64,000 nt of DNA from Caulobacteraceae bacterium (lineage in GTDB: Bacteria; Pseudomonadota; Alphaproteobacteria; Caulobacterales; Caulobacteraceae), in NCBI GenBank assembly GCA_947475735.1, contig CANJLQ010000005.1, positions 155,038-219,037 of the forward strand. Reading direction: 5' to 3'. The translations under genes and the position numbers were made by a program. The notes under the pieces are model-generated. The model had not been told where the DNA came from, ran no database searches, and saw only the letters and a list, made by a program, of their open reading frames with translations. Shown in pieces: positions 30,972-43,059 of the stretch; position 1 is the stretch's first letter, and the number at the start of each line of letters is the position of its first letter.

Positions 30972-31697
30972 ATGAGTGAAGACGAAAAGCCGCCCCCTCC
31001 CGAAACGCCTGCGCGTCGCCGCATGGTCCGCCCCCCCACGGGCGGCACCGCGGCCGGGCGCGGCATGGGCAGCCAGATCAAGACCGCGGACAAGAAGTCG
31101 ATGTCCTCGATCCAGTGGATCAAGCGGCAACTGGCCGATCCGTGGTCGGAGAAGGCCCGCGCCGAGGGCTGGCGGTCGCGCGCCGCCTTCAAGTTCGCCG
31201 AGATCGACGACCGGTTTCATCTGGTCAAGCGCGGCTCGCGCGTCATCGACCTGGGCGCGGCACCGGGCGGCTGGGTCCAGGTCTGCGTCAACCGGGGCGC
31301 GGCGGCGGTGGTCGGCGTCGACCTGCTGCCCATCGAGCCGATCCCCGGATCGACCCTGATCCACGCCGATTTCACCGAAGCCGGCGTGGACGCCCAGCTG
31401 ATCGAGGCTCTGGGCGGGGCACCCGACCTCGTGCTGTCTGACATGGCCCACAACACCGTCGGCCACCGCCAGACGGACCACCTGAAGATCATCGCCCTGA
31501 TCGAGATCGCCTCGGAGTTCGCGATCCGCACGCTGAAGCCCGGCGGCCATTTCGTGACCAAGAACTTTCAGGGTGGAGCCGCCGGAGAGGTTCTGACCGA
31601 TCTGCGCGCCGCCTTCGAGGACGTGAAATACGTCAAGCCCGCCGCCAGCCGGAAAGGCTCGTCGGAGGTCTATCTGGTGGCGATGGGCAAGAAATAG
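30972..31697 (+). CDS. rlmE: 23S rRNA (uridine 2'-O)-methyltransferase RlmE (FtsJ/RrmJ)
   Basis: 241 aa. It methylates U2552 of 23S rRNA. The SAM-binding motif VIDLGAAPGGWVQV is followed by LVLSDMAHNTVGHRQTDH and GGHFVTKNFQGG, holding the catalytic K-D-K residues. A basic, Pro-rich N-terminal extension of about 40 residues precedes the core, common in alphaproteobacteria. I chose ATG 30972 after a GGGGGC rather than the upstream GTG. Confidence 0.93.
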   Translation: MSEDEKPPPPETPARRRMVRPPTGGTAAGRGMGSQIKTADKKSMSSIQWIKRQLADPWSEKARAEGWRSRAAFKFAEIDDRFHLVKRGSRVIDLGAAPGGWVQVCVNRGAAAVVGVDLLPIEPIPGSTLIHADFTEAGVDAQLIEALGGAPDLVLSDMAHNTVGHRQTDHLKIIALIEIASEFAIRTLKPGGHFVTKNFQGGAAGEVLTDLRAAFEDVKYVKPAASRKGSSEVYLVAMGKK

Positions 31698-31706
31698 GCG
31701 AGGGTC

Positions 31707-32246
31707 TCAGGCGGCCTGAGCTGTCGAACTGGCGCGCTTGGCTTCGCGCGCAGTCCAGAACCGATCGTGCAGAGCGAAAAAGATCATCTGAACCAGCGGT
31801 TCGATGACACCGATCGTCAATGCCGCCTGGATGTCGCGGGTGATGGCGAAGGCCACCAGCACGGCGACGACGAAATGCATCATCCCGTACGTCACGGTCT
31901 TGACCGCGATCTTCTTGAACGAGGGAAGCGCATGGGTGTGGCCGTGGTGGCCGTGGGCGCGCGCCTGCTCATCGGCGTTCATGACGTCCAGACGAGCCGT
32001 GAAGGCCTCGGCCGTCTCTTCCATGCCGCTGCGCATCCGGCGGCGCTCGATCCGGTGCCAGACGCGGTCGTGGAAGGTGTAGGCGATGGTCTGGAAGAAG
32101 GGCTCGACCACGCCGATCGCAAGCGCCATGCGCCAGTCGCGGGTGATGGCGAAGGCCACCAGCATGGCCACGATCAGGTGCATCGCGCCGTAGGAGGCGA
32201 TCTTGAGCGCGAGGCTCCGTACCGATCGGGCGAGGGCGATGACCAT
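31707..32246 (-). CDS. Tandem DUF2061 membrane protein
   Basis: 179 aa made of two DUF2061 units: residues about 10-70 (KIASYGAMHLIVAMLVAFAITRD) and about 110-170 (KTVTYGMMHFVVAVLVAFAITRD), each with two short helices and the motif F.HDR.W. A His-rich linker (HGHHGHTHALP) joins them. The family is uncharacterised. Internal duplication is evident from the near-identical repeats. It is divergent from guaB. Confidence 0.85.
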   Translation of the reverse strand: MVIALARSVRSLALKIASYGAMHLIVAMLVAFAITRDWRMALAIGVVEPFFQTIAYTFHDRVWHRIERRRMRSGMEETAEAFTARLDVMNADEQARAHGHHGHTHALPSFKKIAVKTVTYGMMHFVVAVLVAFAITRDIQAALTIGVIEPLVQMIFFALHDRFWTAREAKRASSTAQAA

Positions 32247-32336
32247 CGAGGACCTAAATGTTAGCTCCGGCTGAAAAGTTCAACCTCTGCTGAAAAAACA
32301 TACGGTGATCGAGCCCGGCTGGATGCGGCGCCTTGG

Positions 32337-34265
<1,929 letters not shown>

Positions 34266-34279
34266 ACTGAAAATCTGAT

Positions 34280-35695
34280 TTGACCCCCGCCGCCCGCCTC
34301 GCCGCCGCCGCCGCCGTTCTAGATTCCATCGCTCAGGGCCGCCAGCCCGCCGAGGCGGTACTGAAGGCCTGGGGCACCGCCAACCGCTATGCCGGGTCCA
34401 AGGACCGCCGGGCCATCGCCGACCAGGTCTACAAGGTGCTGCGCGCGCGCGGCCGGCTGGTCTGGGCCATGGGCGGGCGCGAGGACGGGCGGGCCCTGGT
34501 CATCGGGGCGCTTAGCCTGATCGACGGCCTGGCGGTCGAAGAGATCGAGGCGCTGCATTCCGGCGACGGATACGGCCCCAAGCCCCTGTCGAAACAGGAA
34601 CGGTCGCGCATCAGCATGACCGCCGACGAGGTGCCGGGCTGGGTCGCCGCCGGCCTGCCGGAATTCGTGGTCGAGGACTTCAAGGGCACCTTCGGCGACC
34701 GCTGGGCCGAGGAGGCCGCCGGTCTGATGGTGCCCCGCGCGCCGATCGACCTGAGGGTCAACGCCGCCAAGGCCACGGTCGAGGAGGTCGAGGCCGAACT
34801 GCGAGAGGCGGGCCTGTCGCCGGAGCGGACGCCGTGGTCGGCCTGGGGTCTGCGCCTGTCGGCTGAGCCGCCGCCCAACGTCCAGGCTCTGGAGGCCTTC
34901 AAGGCCGGACGCATCGAGATCCAGGACGAAGGCAGCCAGATCGTCTGCTGGCTGGCGGGCGTGCGGCCGGGGATGACGGTCGTCGACTATTGCGCCGGGG
35001 GCGGGGGCAAGACCCTGGGCCTGGCGATGCAGGGGCTGGCGGCGGGCGCGTCGCGGGTCGAGGAAACCGCCGCGCCGGAGCGCGTCTGGACGCCGACGGG
35101 CTGGGTCGATCCTCCGGCGGGCGCGAAAGCCAAGGCTGCGCCGGTCGCCCGGGCCGAGGGTCGGCTGATCGCCTGCGACGTGGTGCAGAAGCGGCTGGAC
35201 AACATCCGGCCCCGGCTGTCCCGCGCGGGGGTCGAGGCCGAGCTGATCCATCTGGGTCCCAACGGCGGCGGGGTCGAGGACATCGTGGGGACGGCCGACG
35301 TCGTCTTCGTCGACGCGCCCTGCACGGGCTCCGGCACCTGGCGGCGGCGACCCGAAGACGCCTGGCGGTTGAAGCCCGAGGACGTCGACCGGATGCATTC
35401 GCTGCAGACGGCGATCCTGGCCCGCGCGGCCAAGCTGGTGAAGCCCGGCGGACGTCTGGTCTATGTTACCTGCTCGATGCTGCGGGTCGAGAACGAGGCC
35501 ACGGTGGACGCCTTCGAAGAGGATCATCCCGGCTTCGCTCCGGTGGCGATCACCGATGCGCTGGTCAGCGACGCGATGACCGACGCGGGCCGGGCTCGGC
35601 TGGGCGACTTGGCGCAGGGCCATCGCCTGCGGATGTCGCCCGCCTCGACGGACACCGACGGCTTCTTCGCCGCCGTCTACGAGCGCGCGCGGTGA
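34280..35695 (+). CDS. RsmB/NOP family RNA (cytosine-5) methyltransferase
   Basis: 471 aa. An N-terminal NusB-like domain (AEAVLKAWGTANRYAGSKDRRAIADQVYKVLRA) is followed by a SAM-binding domain (TVVDYCAGGGGKTLGLA). The two catalytic cysteines are in VDAPCTGSGTWRRRPED and YVTCSMLRVEN. An Ala/Pro-rich insertion of about 40 residues follows the first SAM motif. The likely target is rRNA. The start is TTG at 34280 and is not supported by a strong ribosome-binding site. Confidence 0.9.
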   Translation: MTPAARLAAAAAVLDSIAQGRQPAEAVLKAWGTANRYAGSKDRRAIADQVYKVLRARGRLVWAMGGREDGRALVIGALSLIDGLAVEEIEALHSGDGYGPKPLSKQERSRISMTADEVPGWVAAGLPEFVVEDFKGTFGDRWAEEAAGLMVPRAPIDLRVNAAKATVEEVEAELREAGLSPERTPWSAWGLRLSAEPPPNVQALEAFKAGRIEIQDEGSQIVCWLAGVRPGMTVVDYCAGGGGKTLGLAMQGLAAGASRVEETAAPERVWTPTGWVDPPAGAKAKAAPVARAEGRLIACDVVQKRLDNIRPRLSRAGVEAELIHLGPNGGGVEDIVGTADVVFVDAPCTGSGTWRRRPEDAWRLKPEDVDRMHSLQTAILARAAKLVKPGGRLVYVTCSMLRVENEATVDAFEEDHPGFAPVAITDALVSDAMTDAGRARLGDLAQGHRLRMSPASTDTDGFFAAVYERAR

Positions 35696-36359
35696 GCCAC
35701 AGGCTGGAGCGGTGGGGCGGGGTCTCGATCCTGCCGGTCATGGCGGCCCCGGCCGAATATGGTGATCACCTCAAGGCGCGGATACTCCCCGTGATGACCG
35801 GCATTGGTCCGGTCGAGGCAGCGGTCGCCCTGACCCAGGTTCTGGCCGAGCTGATGGCTGGCGGGGCGTTGCCGGACCTGATCGTTTCGCTCGGCTCTTG
35901 CGGATCGCCGACGCTCGATCACGCGGCCGTCTATCAGGCTTCGTCGGTCGCCTATCGCGACATGGACGCAAGCCCGCTGGGGTTCGACAAGGGTGTGACG
36001 CCGCTGTCAGACCTGCCTGCTGTGTTGCCGCTGCCGACGCGGATTCCCGGCGTACCGACGGCGACCCTGTCCACCGGCGCGAATGTCGTTTCCGGCGCCG
36101 CCTATGCGGCGATCGATGCGGACATGGTCGACATGGAGACTTGGGCTCTTGTCCGCGCCGCCATGACGTTCGACGTGCCCCTGATCGCCCTGCGTGGCGT
36201 GTCCGACGGGCGGGTCGAGCTGAAGGCGCTGGAGGACTGGACCTCGACCTTGCACCACGTCGATGAGAACCTCGCCGTCGCTCTCGACAGACTGAAGGCC
36301 GTGCTGGAACAGCGCGGCCTGGACGCCCTCTCTCCCGCCCCCGCCATGGAAGCCGCCCG

Positions 36360-36363
<4 letters not shown>
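35692..36363 (+). CDS. Nucleosidase of the MTA/SAH nucleosidase family
   Basis: 223 aa. A phosphorylase-like fold is seen: [49 protein letters not shown], and the substrate site [12 protein letters not shown] plus LRGVSDG with the catalytic Glu/Asp. It probably hydrolyses 5'-methylthioadenosine and/or S-adenosylhomocysteine. The start is GTG at 35692, overlapping the methyltransferase stop (GTGA). It in turn overlaps guaA by 4 bases. The pairing fits recycling of SAH made by the upstream methyltransferase. Confidence 0.85.
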
Positions 36364-37922
<1,559 letters not shown>

Positions 37923-37995
37923 TTCAGAGCTTTCGGTGTCTTTCGACGCCACTTCCGAATCTACCACTAAAACACTGACTTACAAGAAAAATATA

Positions 37996-38031
37996 TTCGC
38001 TGCCTCTCGGTATCTATCGAGGGGCAGCGAA
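37996..38031. terminator. Long stem-loop at island left end
   Basis: A 14-bp stem (TTCGCTGCCTCTCG paired with CGAGGGGCAGCGAA, one G-T pair) with an 8-base loop. On the minus strand it is followed by TATATTTTTCTT, so it resembles a rho-independent terminator for leftward transcription, insulating guaA from the island or the reverse. It could also be a recombination-related structure. Confidence 0.55.
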
Positions 38032-38047
38032 CCCGTGTGTCGGTATG

Positions 38048-38277
38048 CCAGACGGTCTTTCTCCCGTTGCCTCTCGACCCCCCGATTCATACCCTCATAG
38101 GGCTGAGGGCGTCCTGACGGTCTTTTTTCTGAAACAAGCCTATGAGTTTCTTGAAGAAATCGCTGCCGAAGACCCCGAAAACGCCTGACGGTCTTTTGGA
38201 GTAAAATTCGCATGCTAACCGACGCAGAATTGCGAAATACGCGAGGGAAATCAAAAGCGTACAAAAAGACCGACAGG
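38048..38277. repeat. Four copies of a 14-bp repeat upstream of and into the integrase gene
   Basis: CCTGACGGTCTTTT occurs exactly at 38113-38126 and 38184-38197, with variants at 38048-38061 (two mismatches) and, inverted, at 38264-38277 (one mismatch). The spacing of the three direct copies is 65 and 71 bases. They flank the integrase start and resemble arm-type or excisionase/regulator binding sites. Confidence 0.6.
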
Positions 38278-39465
38278 GACGGTTTGTACGTGCTCGTAAC
38301 ACCGACAGGCGGCATCGCTTTCCGGTACGACTATCGCTTCAACGGGCGGCGCGAGACGGTGACCTTCGGTTCCTACGGTCCGGCGGGACTCTCCCTGGGG
38401 GAGGCGCGGGAAAAGCTGCGTGAAGCGAAGCGCCTGATCGCCGAGGGCGTTTCACCGGCGCTGGACAAGCAACGCGTGAAACGCAGGCTGAGAGAGGCCC
38501 AGCGGTTTGAACAGGTGGCGATCCGGTGGATGGACCACGCTCCGATGGCCGACAGCACGCGCCAGATGCGACGGTCGATCTTCAACCGAGAGGTTTTGCC
38601 CGAATGGCGAAACCGGCTCCTGAACGAGATCACGCCGAACGACCTGAGAGCGCACTGCATGACCATCGTGGATCGCGGGGCCCCGGCGACGGCCATCCAC
38701 GTCCGGGACATCGTCAAACAGATCTACGCCTACGCGATCCTGCACGGCGAGAAGATCGACAATCCCGCGGACGGGGTGGGACCCGCCTCGATCGCCACCT
38801 TCCGGCCGCGTGACCGGTCGCTGTCGCCGACCGAGATCCGGATCGCGCTGAACCTGCTGGGGGAGGTGGCCACCCTGCCGACCATCCGTCTCGGGCTGAA
38901 GTTCATCCTGCTGAGCATGGTGCGGAAGAGCGAATTGCAGGACGGGACCTGGGACGAGGTCGATTTCGAGAACGCAGTTTGGTCGATCCCGAAAGAGCGG
39001 ATGAAGCGGTCGCGGCCGCATAACGTCTACCTGTCGACCCAGATGCTCGACATCCTGATCGCGCTGAAGACCTGCGCCGGGAACTCTCGCTACATCCTGC
39101 CGTCGCGCTATGACGCCGACGCGCCGATGTCGCGGGCGACTTTCAACCGGGTGACCAGCGCCATCGCCGAGCTGGCGCGCGAGCGCGATCTGCCCCTGGA
39201 GCCCTTCACGGTTCACGACCTGCGCCGGACGGCCTCCACGCTCCTGCACGAGATGAGTTTCAACTCGGACTGGATCGAGAAATGCCTCGCCCACGAAGAG
39301 CGATCTTCCCGCGGCGTGTACAACAAGGCCGAATTCGAGGCCCAGCGGCGCCACATGGCCCAGCAGTGGTCAGACGCCGTGGACGCCTGGGAGGCGGGGC
39401 GCGGGTTCACGCCGGATCTGACTATCCCGGAAACGGCCGGCCCTCGTTTCGATCCGCGGCTCTGA
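38212..39465 (+). CDS. Tyrosine recombinase/integrase (P4-like, DUF4102 N-terminus)
   Basis: 417 aa. The N-terminal DUF4102 arm-binding domain (KAYKKTDRDGLYVLVTPTGG, then FGSYGPAGLSLGEAREK) precedes a core-binding and a catalytic domain. Catalytic residues are visible: Arg in MVRKSEL, Lys in PKERMKRSRPH, HDLRRT, His in CLAHEE, and Tyr in GVYNKAEF. It would insert and excise the island at the guaA 3' end. It is oriented away from guaA; its 3' end overlaps the convergent AlpA-like gene by 44 bases. Confidence 0.9.
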   Translation: MLTDAELRNTRGKSKAYKKTDRDGLYVLVTPTGGIAFRYDYRFNGRRETVTFGSYGPAGLSLGEAREKLREAKRLIAEGVSPALDKQRVKRRLREAQRFEQVAIRWMDHAPMADSTRQMRRSIFNREVLPEWRNRLLNEITPNDLRAHCMTIVDRGAPATAIHVRDIVKQIYAYAILHGEKIDNPADGVGPASIATFRPRDRSLSPTEIRIALNLLGEVATLPTIRLGLKFILLSMVRKSELQDGTWDEVDFENAVWSIPKERMKRSRPHNVYLSTQMLDILIALKTCAGNSRYILPSRYDADAPMSRATFNRVTSAIAELARERDLPLEPFTVHDLRRTASTLLHEMSFNSDWIEKCLAHEERSSRGVYNKAEFEAQRRHMAQQWSDAVDAWEAGRGFTPDLTIPETAGPRFDPRL

Positions 39466-39712
39466 CCGGGCGGGTGATCCGCTTGCGGACATCGGGCGGC
39501 GGCGCCCGGCGGATCGGCTTGGCCCGCCGAAGCGCCAGCCAGGCTTCCACCTCGGCCAGGTCCCAGACCACGCAGCGCGGGGTCAGCAGGAAGCGCCGGG
39601 GAAACTGGCCGCGCTGCTCCATCTCCCAGATGGTGCTGTCCGCCAATGGCACCATCTGACGGAGCTGCGGCTTCTTGATCGTGCGCCTCAGCGGCGGGTC
39701 GGCCTGGGCCAT
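39422..39712 (-). CDS. AlpA-like helix-turn-helix regulator
   Basis: 96 aa from ATG 39712, preceded by GGAG at 7 bases. LRQMVPLADSTIWEMEQRGQFPRRFLLTPRCVVWDLAEVEAWLALR is the AlpA/MerR-like wHTH that recognises DNA in phage and island regulators. P4 AlpA activates the adjacent integrase, so a similar role in excision control is likely here. Its 3' end overlaps the integrase gene tail-to-tail. Confidence 0.8.
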   Translation of the reverse strand: MAQADPPLRRTIKKPQLRQMVPLADSTIWEMEQRGQFPRRFLLTPRCVVWDLAEVEAWLALRRAKPIRRAPPPDVRKRITRPVRAADRNEGRPFPG

Positions 39713-39782
39713 CGAAGATCTCCATGTTGTCATGGGAATCGAACTCGAAAGGCTGCGGCAGGCCAAGCCGCCAAACTCTCCA

Positions 39783-39796
39783 CCGTAAGCTTACGG
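39783..39796. promoter_or_regulatory. Perfect 14-bp palindrome between alpA-like and arsR genes
   Basis: CCGTAAGCTTACGG is a perfect palindrome located about 70 bases from the AlpA-like start and about 50 bases from arsR. It could bind AlpA or ArsR-type dimers. A further near-palindrome CGACTAGTTCG lies at 39833-39843, closer to the arsR start. Confidence 0.4.
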
Positions 39797-39848
39797 CCGG
39801 CTGCAGAGCGGGGATTGCACATTTCTATAGTTCGACTAGTTCGGAAAT

Positions 39849-40184
39849 ATGGAAACCGAAGCCTCGATTCTTGCTCTCGCCGCCCTGGCGCAGTCGACGC
39901 GGCTGGAGGCGTTCCGACTTCTCGTGCGGCACGAACCGGCCGGTCTGCCGGCCGGTGACATCTCCAACCATCTGGCGATCCCGGCCAATACCCTGTCGTC
40001 GCATCTGGGGGTGCTGTCCCGAGCGGGACTTATCAAATCGGAGCGTCGCAGCCGGTCGATCATCTACCGGGCCGATCTGGACCGGCTGCGCGACCTGGTC
40101 CTCTTCCTGCTCAAGGACTGCTGCGGCGGCCGGGCGGAGCTATGCGAGCCCCTGCTGGCCGAACTGACCCCCTGCTGCGCCTGA
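39849..40184 (+). CDS. arsR: ArsR family arsenic-responsive repressor
   Basis: 111 aa. The winged helix DNA-binding part is DISNHLAIPANTLSSHLGVLSRAGLIKSERRSRSIIYRAD. The C-terminus holds C91, C92 and C99 (LKDCCGGRAELC) plus C109 and C110, resembling the C-terminal As(III) site of AfArsR-type repressors. It would repress the ars operon until arsenite binds. No clear ribosome-binding site precedes the ATG; TATAGT at 39826-39831 may be a -10 giving a near-leaderless mRNA. Confidence 0.92.
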   Translation: METEASILALAALAQSTRLEAFRLLVRHEPAGLPAGDISNHLAIPANTLSSHLGVLSRAGLIKSERRSRSIIYRADLDRLRDLVLFLLKDCCGGRAELCEPLLAELTPCCA

Positions 40185-40191
40185 GGATCCC

Positions 40192-40617
40192 GTGGACGTC
40201 GTCATCTATCACAACCCGGCCTGCGGGACGTCGCGCAACGCTCTGGAGCTCATTCGCCACGTCGGCATCGAGCCGCACGTCATCGAGTATCTGAAGTCGC
40301 CGCCATCGCGCGTGATGATCGCCTGGCTGGCCGAACGAACCGGCAAGCCGCTGCGCGACCTGTTGCGCGAGAAGGGCACGCCCTTCGCCGACCTCGGCCT
40401 CGGGGACCCGGGCCTGACAGACGATCAGTTGCTCGATGCGATCGAGGCCCATCCGCTCCTGCTCAATCGCCCGATCGTCGTCAGTCCTCTCGGTGTCGGC
40501 CTGTGTCGACCGTCCGAGGCCGTTCTGGACCTCCTGCCCGCCGATGATCTCAAGCCGTTCACCAAGGAGGACGGCGAGGTCGTCATCGAGGCGGCTGGCC
40601 TTCGGGTGGCGCGATGA
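40192..40617 (+). CDS. arsC: Arsenate reductase ArsC (glutaredoxin-dependent type)
   Basis: 141 aa. [17 protein letters not shown] carries the catalytic Cys, as in E. coli plasmid ArsC. It reduces arsenate to arsenite using glutathione/glutaredoxin for export by the ACR3 pump. The start is GTG at 40192, with GAGG just upstream. It lies 7 bases after arsR and overlaps the ACR3 gene by 4 bases. Confidence 0.93.
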   Translation: MDVVIYHNPACGTSRNALELIRHVGIEPHVIEYLKSPPSRVMIAWLAERTGKPLRDLLREKGTPFADLGLGDPGLTDDQLLDAIEAHPLLLNRPIVVSPLGVGLCRPSEAVLDLLPADDLKPFTKEDGEVVIEAAGLRVAR

Positions 40618-41702
40618 TCGATACGCCGGTCACCGACGCGGCCCCGCCGCGCCGCCTGTCCTTTCTCGACCGCTGGCTGACGGGATGGATCTTCGCCGCC
40701 ATGGCTTTGGGCGTCGCATTGGGGACTCTGGTTCCCGGCTTGCCCGTATGGGTCGACGGCCTCTCGGTCGGGACCACCAACATCCCGATCGCCATCGGCC
40801 TGATCCTGATGATGTATCCTCCGCTGGCCAGGGTCCGGTACGAGGAGCTGCCCCGCGTCTTCGCCGACAAGCGGGTCCTGGCCCTGTCCCTGTTCCAGAA
40901 CTGGGTGCTGGGCCCGGTGCTGATGTTCGCCCTGGCGGTGATCTTCCTGCGCGATCAGCCGGAATACATGACCGGCGTGATCCTGATCGGGCTGGCGCGC
41001 TGCATCGCCATGGTGCTGGTCTGGAACCAACTGGCGCGGGGCGACAACCAGTATGTCGCGGGTCTCGTCGCGTTCAACTCGATCTTCCAGATCCTGTTCT
41101 TCAGCCTCTACGCCTGGGTCTTCCTCACCGTCCTGCCGCCCCTGTTTGGCCTTCAGGGCAGCGTGGTGGACGTCAGCGTCTGGACCATCGCCGGCGCGGT
41201 GCTCGTCTACCTCGGTCTTCCCTTCCTGGCCGGCTTCCTGACCCGGCGCAGCCTGATCGCCCGCCGCGGGGCCGACTGGTACGAGCGGCGCTTCCTGCCG
41301 CGCATCGGACCGATCACCCTGATCGCCCTGCTGTTCACCATCGTGGTCATGTTCAGCCTGAAGGGCGGCGAGGTGGTGGCCCTGCCGCTGGACGCCCTGC
41401 GCATCGCCATACCGCTGACCATCTACTTCCTCGTCATGTTCGTGGTCAGCTTTCTCATGGGCAAGCTGATCGAGGCCGATTATCCGCGCACGACCGCCCT
41501 GGCCTTCACCGCGGCCTCGAACAATTTCGAGCTGGCCATCGCGGTGGCCATCGCGGCCTTCGGGCTGACCTCGCCGGTCGCCTTCGCGGCGGTGATCGGC
41601 CCGCTGGTCGAGGTGCCGGTGCTGATCCTTCTGGTCTCGGTCGCGCTGTGGATGGGCCGACGCTGGTTTCCGGACACGGCCCCGCCGGCGGACGCCGCCT
41701 GA
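40614..41702 (+). CDS. ACR3 family arsenite efflux transporter
   Basis: 362 aa with about ten helices. ACR3 features: [36 protein letters not shown] with the conserved Cys, and the C-terminal [19 protein letters not shown]. It exports arsenite across the inner membrane. Translationally coupled to arsC upstream and to arsN2 downstream (1-base overlap). Confidence 0.95.
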   Translation: MIDTPVTDAAPPRRLSFLDRWLTGWIFAAMALGVALGTLVPGLPVWVDGLSVGTTNIPIAIGLILMMYPPLARVRYEELPRVFADKRVLALSLFQNWVLGPVLMFALAVIFLRDQPEYMTGVILIGLARCIAMVLVWNQLARGDNQYVAGLVAFNSIFQILFFSLYAWVFLTVLPPLFGLQGSVVDVSVWTIAGAVLVYLGLPFLAGFLTRRSLIARRGADWYERRFLPRIGPITLIALLFTIVVMFSLKGGEVVALPLDALRIAIPLTIYFLVMFVVSFLMGKLIEADYPRTTALAFTAASNNFELAIAVAIAAFGLTSPVAFAAVIGPLVEVPVLILLVSVALWMGRRWFPDTAPPADAA

Positions 41703-42121
41703 TGGTCGTGCTGCATCTCGTGGACGCGGATGACGCCGGCCTGATCGCGGCCCTGCAGGGCGAGGGCTTGCCGGAGCCCGGGGCCGGCCGCTACTTCAGC
41801 GCCGACGACGACAGCGCCCTGGCCGGCTACGTCGGCCTGGAAGGGGAGGGGCGGGACCTGCTGCTGCGCTCCCTGGTCGTAGTCGCTGACCTGAAGGCGC
41901 GGGGGCTCGGGAGCCGGATCCTGAGCGCCGCCGAAGCCGTGGCGAGCGAACTGGGCGGGGAACGCCTCCACCTGCTCACCACGACGGCCGAACCCTTCTT
42001 CGCCCGGCGCGGCTTCGCCGCCGCCGATCGTGAGACCGCGCCCGAAGCGATCCGGCGAACCCGCGAGTTCGCGGACGTCTGCCCGGCCTCGGCCGCCTAT
42101 CTGACCAAGGATCTCGGATGA
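41702..42121 (+). CDS. arsN2: Arsenic-resistance GNAT acetyltransferase ArsN2
   Basis: 139 aa. GNAT acetyl-CoA binding is at [18 protein letters not shown]; the C-terminal [36 protein letters not shown] is characteristic of ArsN2. Members of the ArsN group can acetylate organoarsenicals such as phosphinothricin-like arsinothricin (known for ArsN1); ArsN2 function is less clear. Sits between ACR3 and arsH, with overlaps on both sides. Confidence 0.88.
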   Translation: MVVLHLVDADDAGLIAALQGEGLPEPGAGRYFSADDDSALAGYVGLEGEGRDLLLRSLVVVADLKARGLGSRILSAAEAVASELGGERLHLLTTTAEPFFARRGFAAADRETAPEAIRRTREFADVCPASAAYLTKDLG

Positions 42122-42873
42122 TCTTCGCCCGCCTGCGGCCGCTGCCGGATCCCGATCATCTGCCAGCCCTGGACGCGGCCTATCTGTCGAACGATCCGGC
42201 CGCCGACCTGGGTCCGCACGACCACCCGCCACGCATCCTTCTCCTGTACGGGTCGCTGCGCGAGCGCTCCTATTCGCGGCTCTGCGTCGAGGAAGCGGCC
42301 CGCCTGCTGCGGCGCATGGGATGCGAGACCCGCATCTTCGACCCCTCCGACCTGCCTCTGCCGGGCTCGGCCGGCGACGACGACCACCCGGCGGTGCGCG
42401 AGCTGCGCGAGCACGCCTTCTGGTCGGAAGGCATGGTCTGGTGCAGTCCGGAACGCCACGGCCAGGTCTCCGGCCTGATGAAGCTGCAGATCGATCATCT
42501 GCCGTTGAGCCTGGGCGGCATGCGCCCGACCCAGGGCCGGACGCTCGCGGTGATGCAGGTGTCGGGCGGCTCCCAGAGCTTCAACGCCGTCAACACCCTG
42601 CGCCTGCTGGGCCGCTGGATGCGGATGATCACCATCCCCAACCAGTCGAGCGTGGCCAAGGCCTTCCAGGAGTTCGACGAGGCCGGCCGGATGAAGCCTT
42701 CGGCCTACTATGAGCGGATCGTCGATGTGATGGAGGAACTGGTGCGCTTCACCATCCTCACCCGGCCTCACGCGGCCCAGCTCGTGGACCGCTATTCCGA
42801 GCGCAAGGCGGCCGGAATTGCGGTCGACGCCGCCTCCGACCTCTCGGCCATCGCCATCGCGCGTCAGGCGTGA
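42118..42873 (+). CDS. arsH: ArsH organoarsenical oxidase (NADPH-FMN flavoprotein)
   Basis: 251 aa. The FMN-binding [15 protein letters not shown] and [25 protein letters not shown] match ArsH. It oxidises trivalent methyl- and aromatic arsenicals to the less toxic pentavalent forms. Last gene of the arsR-arsC-ACR3-arsN2-arsH operon; its 3' end is followed by an inverted-repeat cluster and the convergent fic gene. Confidence 0.93.
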   Translation: MIFARLRPLPDPDHLPALDAAYLSNDPAADLGPHDHPPRILLLYGSLRERSYSRLCVEEAARLLRRMGCETRIFDPSDLPLPGSAGDDDHPAVRELREHAFWSEGMVWCSPERHGQVSGLMKLQIDHLPLSLGGMRPTQGRTLAVMQVSGGSQSFNAVNTLRLLGRWMRMITIPNQSSVAKAFQEFDEAGRMKPSAYYERIVDVMEELVRFTILTRPHAAQLVDRYSERKAAGIAVDAASDLSAIAIARQA

Positions 42874-42921
42874 GGCCGCGTCGGCGGCGCCTTGCGGCGT
42901 CGCGCGCCTGGCAAAGGTGGT

Positions 42922-42983
42922 AATTCGCCACTTCTGGCGAAGTAAGCCGGTTCTTGGCGGTAACTCGCCAGAAGTGGCGAATT
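42922..42983. repeat. Inverted-repeat cluster between arsH and fic
   Basis: A perfect 19-base inverted repeat has arms at 42922-42940 and 42965-42983. Each arm itself contains a 6-7-bp hairpin (TTCGCCA-CTTC-TGGCGAA), with a third TGGCG...CGCCA dyad between them. It could be a terminator-like or REP-like element. Its outer half-site AATTCGCCAC matches the fic-upstream half-site TATTCGCCGC at 8 of 10 positions. Confidence 0.6.
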
Positions 42984-43059
42984 GCGATCCTCCCTGTTGA
43001 GGCTCGGGTCTTGAGCGACCGACCTGGCGTAGAGCCGTGCCGGCGTCGTGCGGGCCCGC

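Noticed and set aside
37980..38315. Minus-strand frame overlapping the integrase leader
   Set aside because: It runs through the hairpin and repeats and reads as low-complexity basic sequence; no family resemblance.
42118..42983. CRISPR-like repeats after arsH
   Set aside because: The repeats are inverted, closely packed and lack regular spacers; better explained as hairpins.
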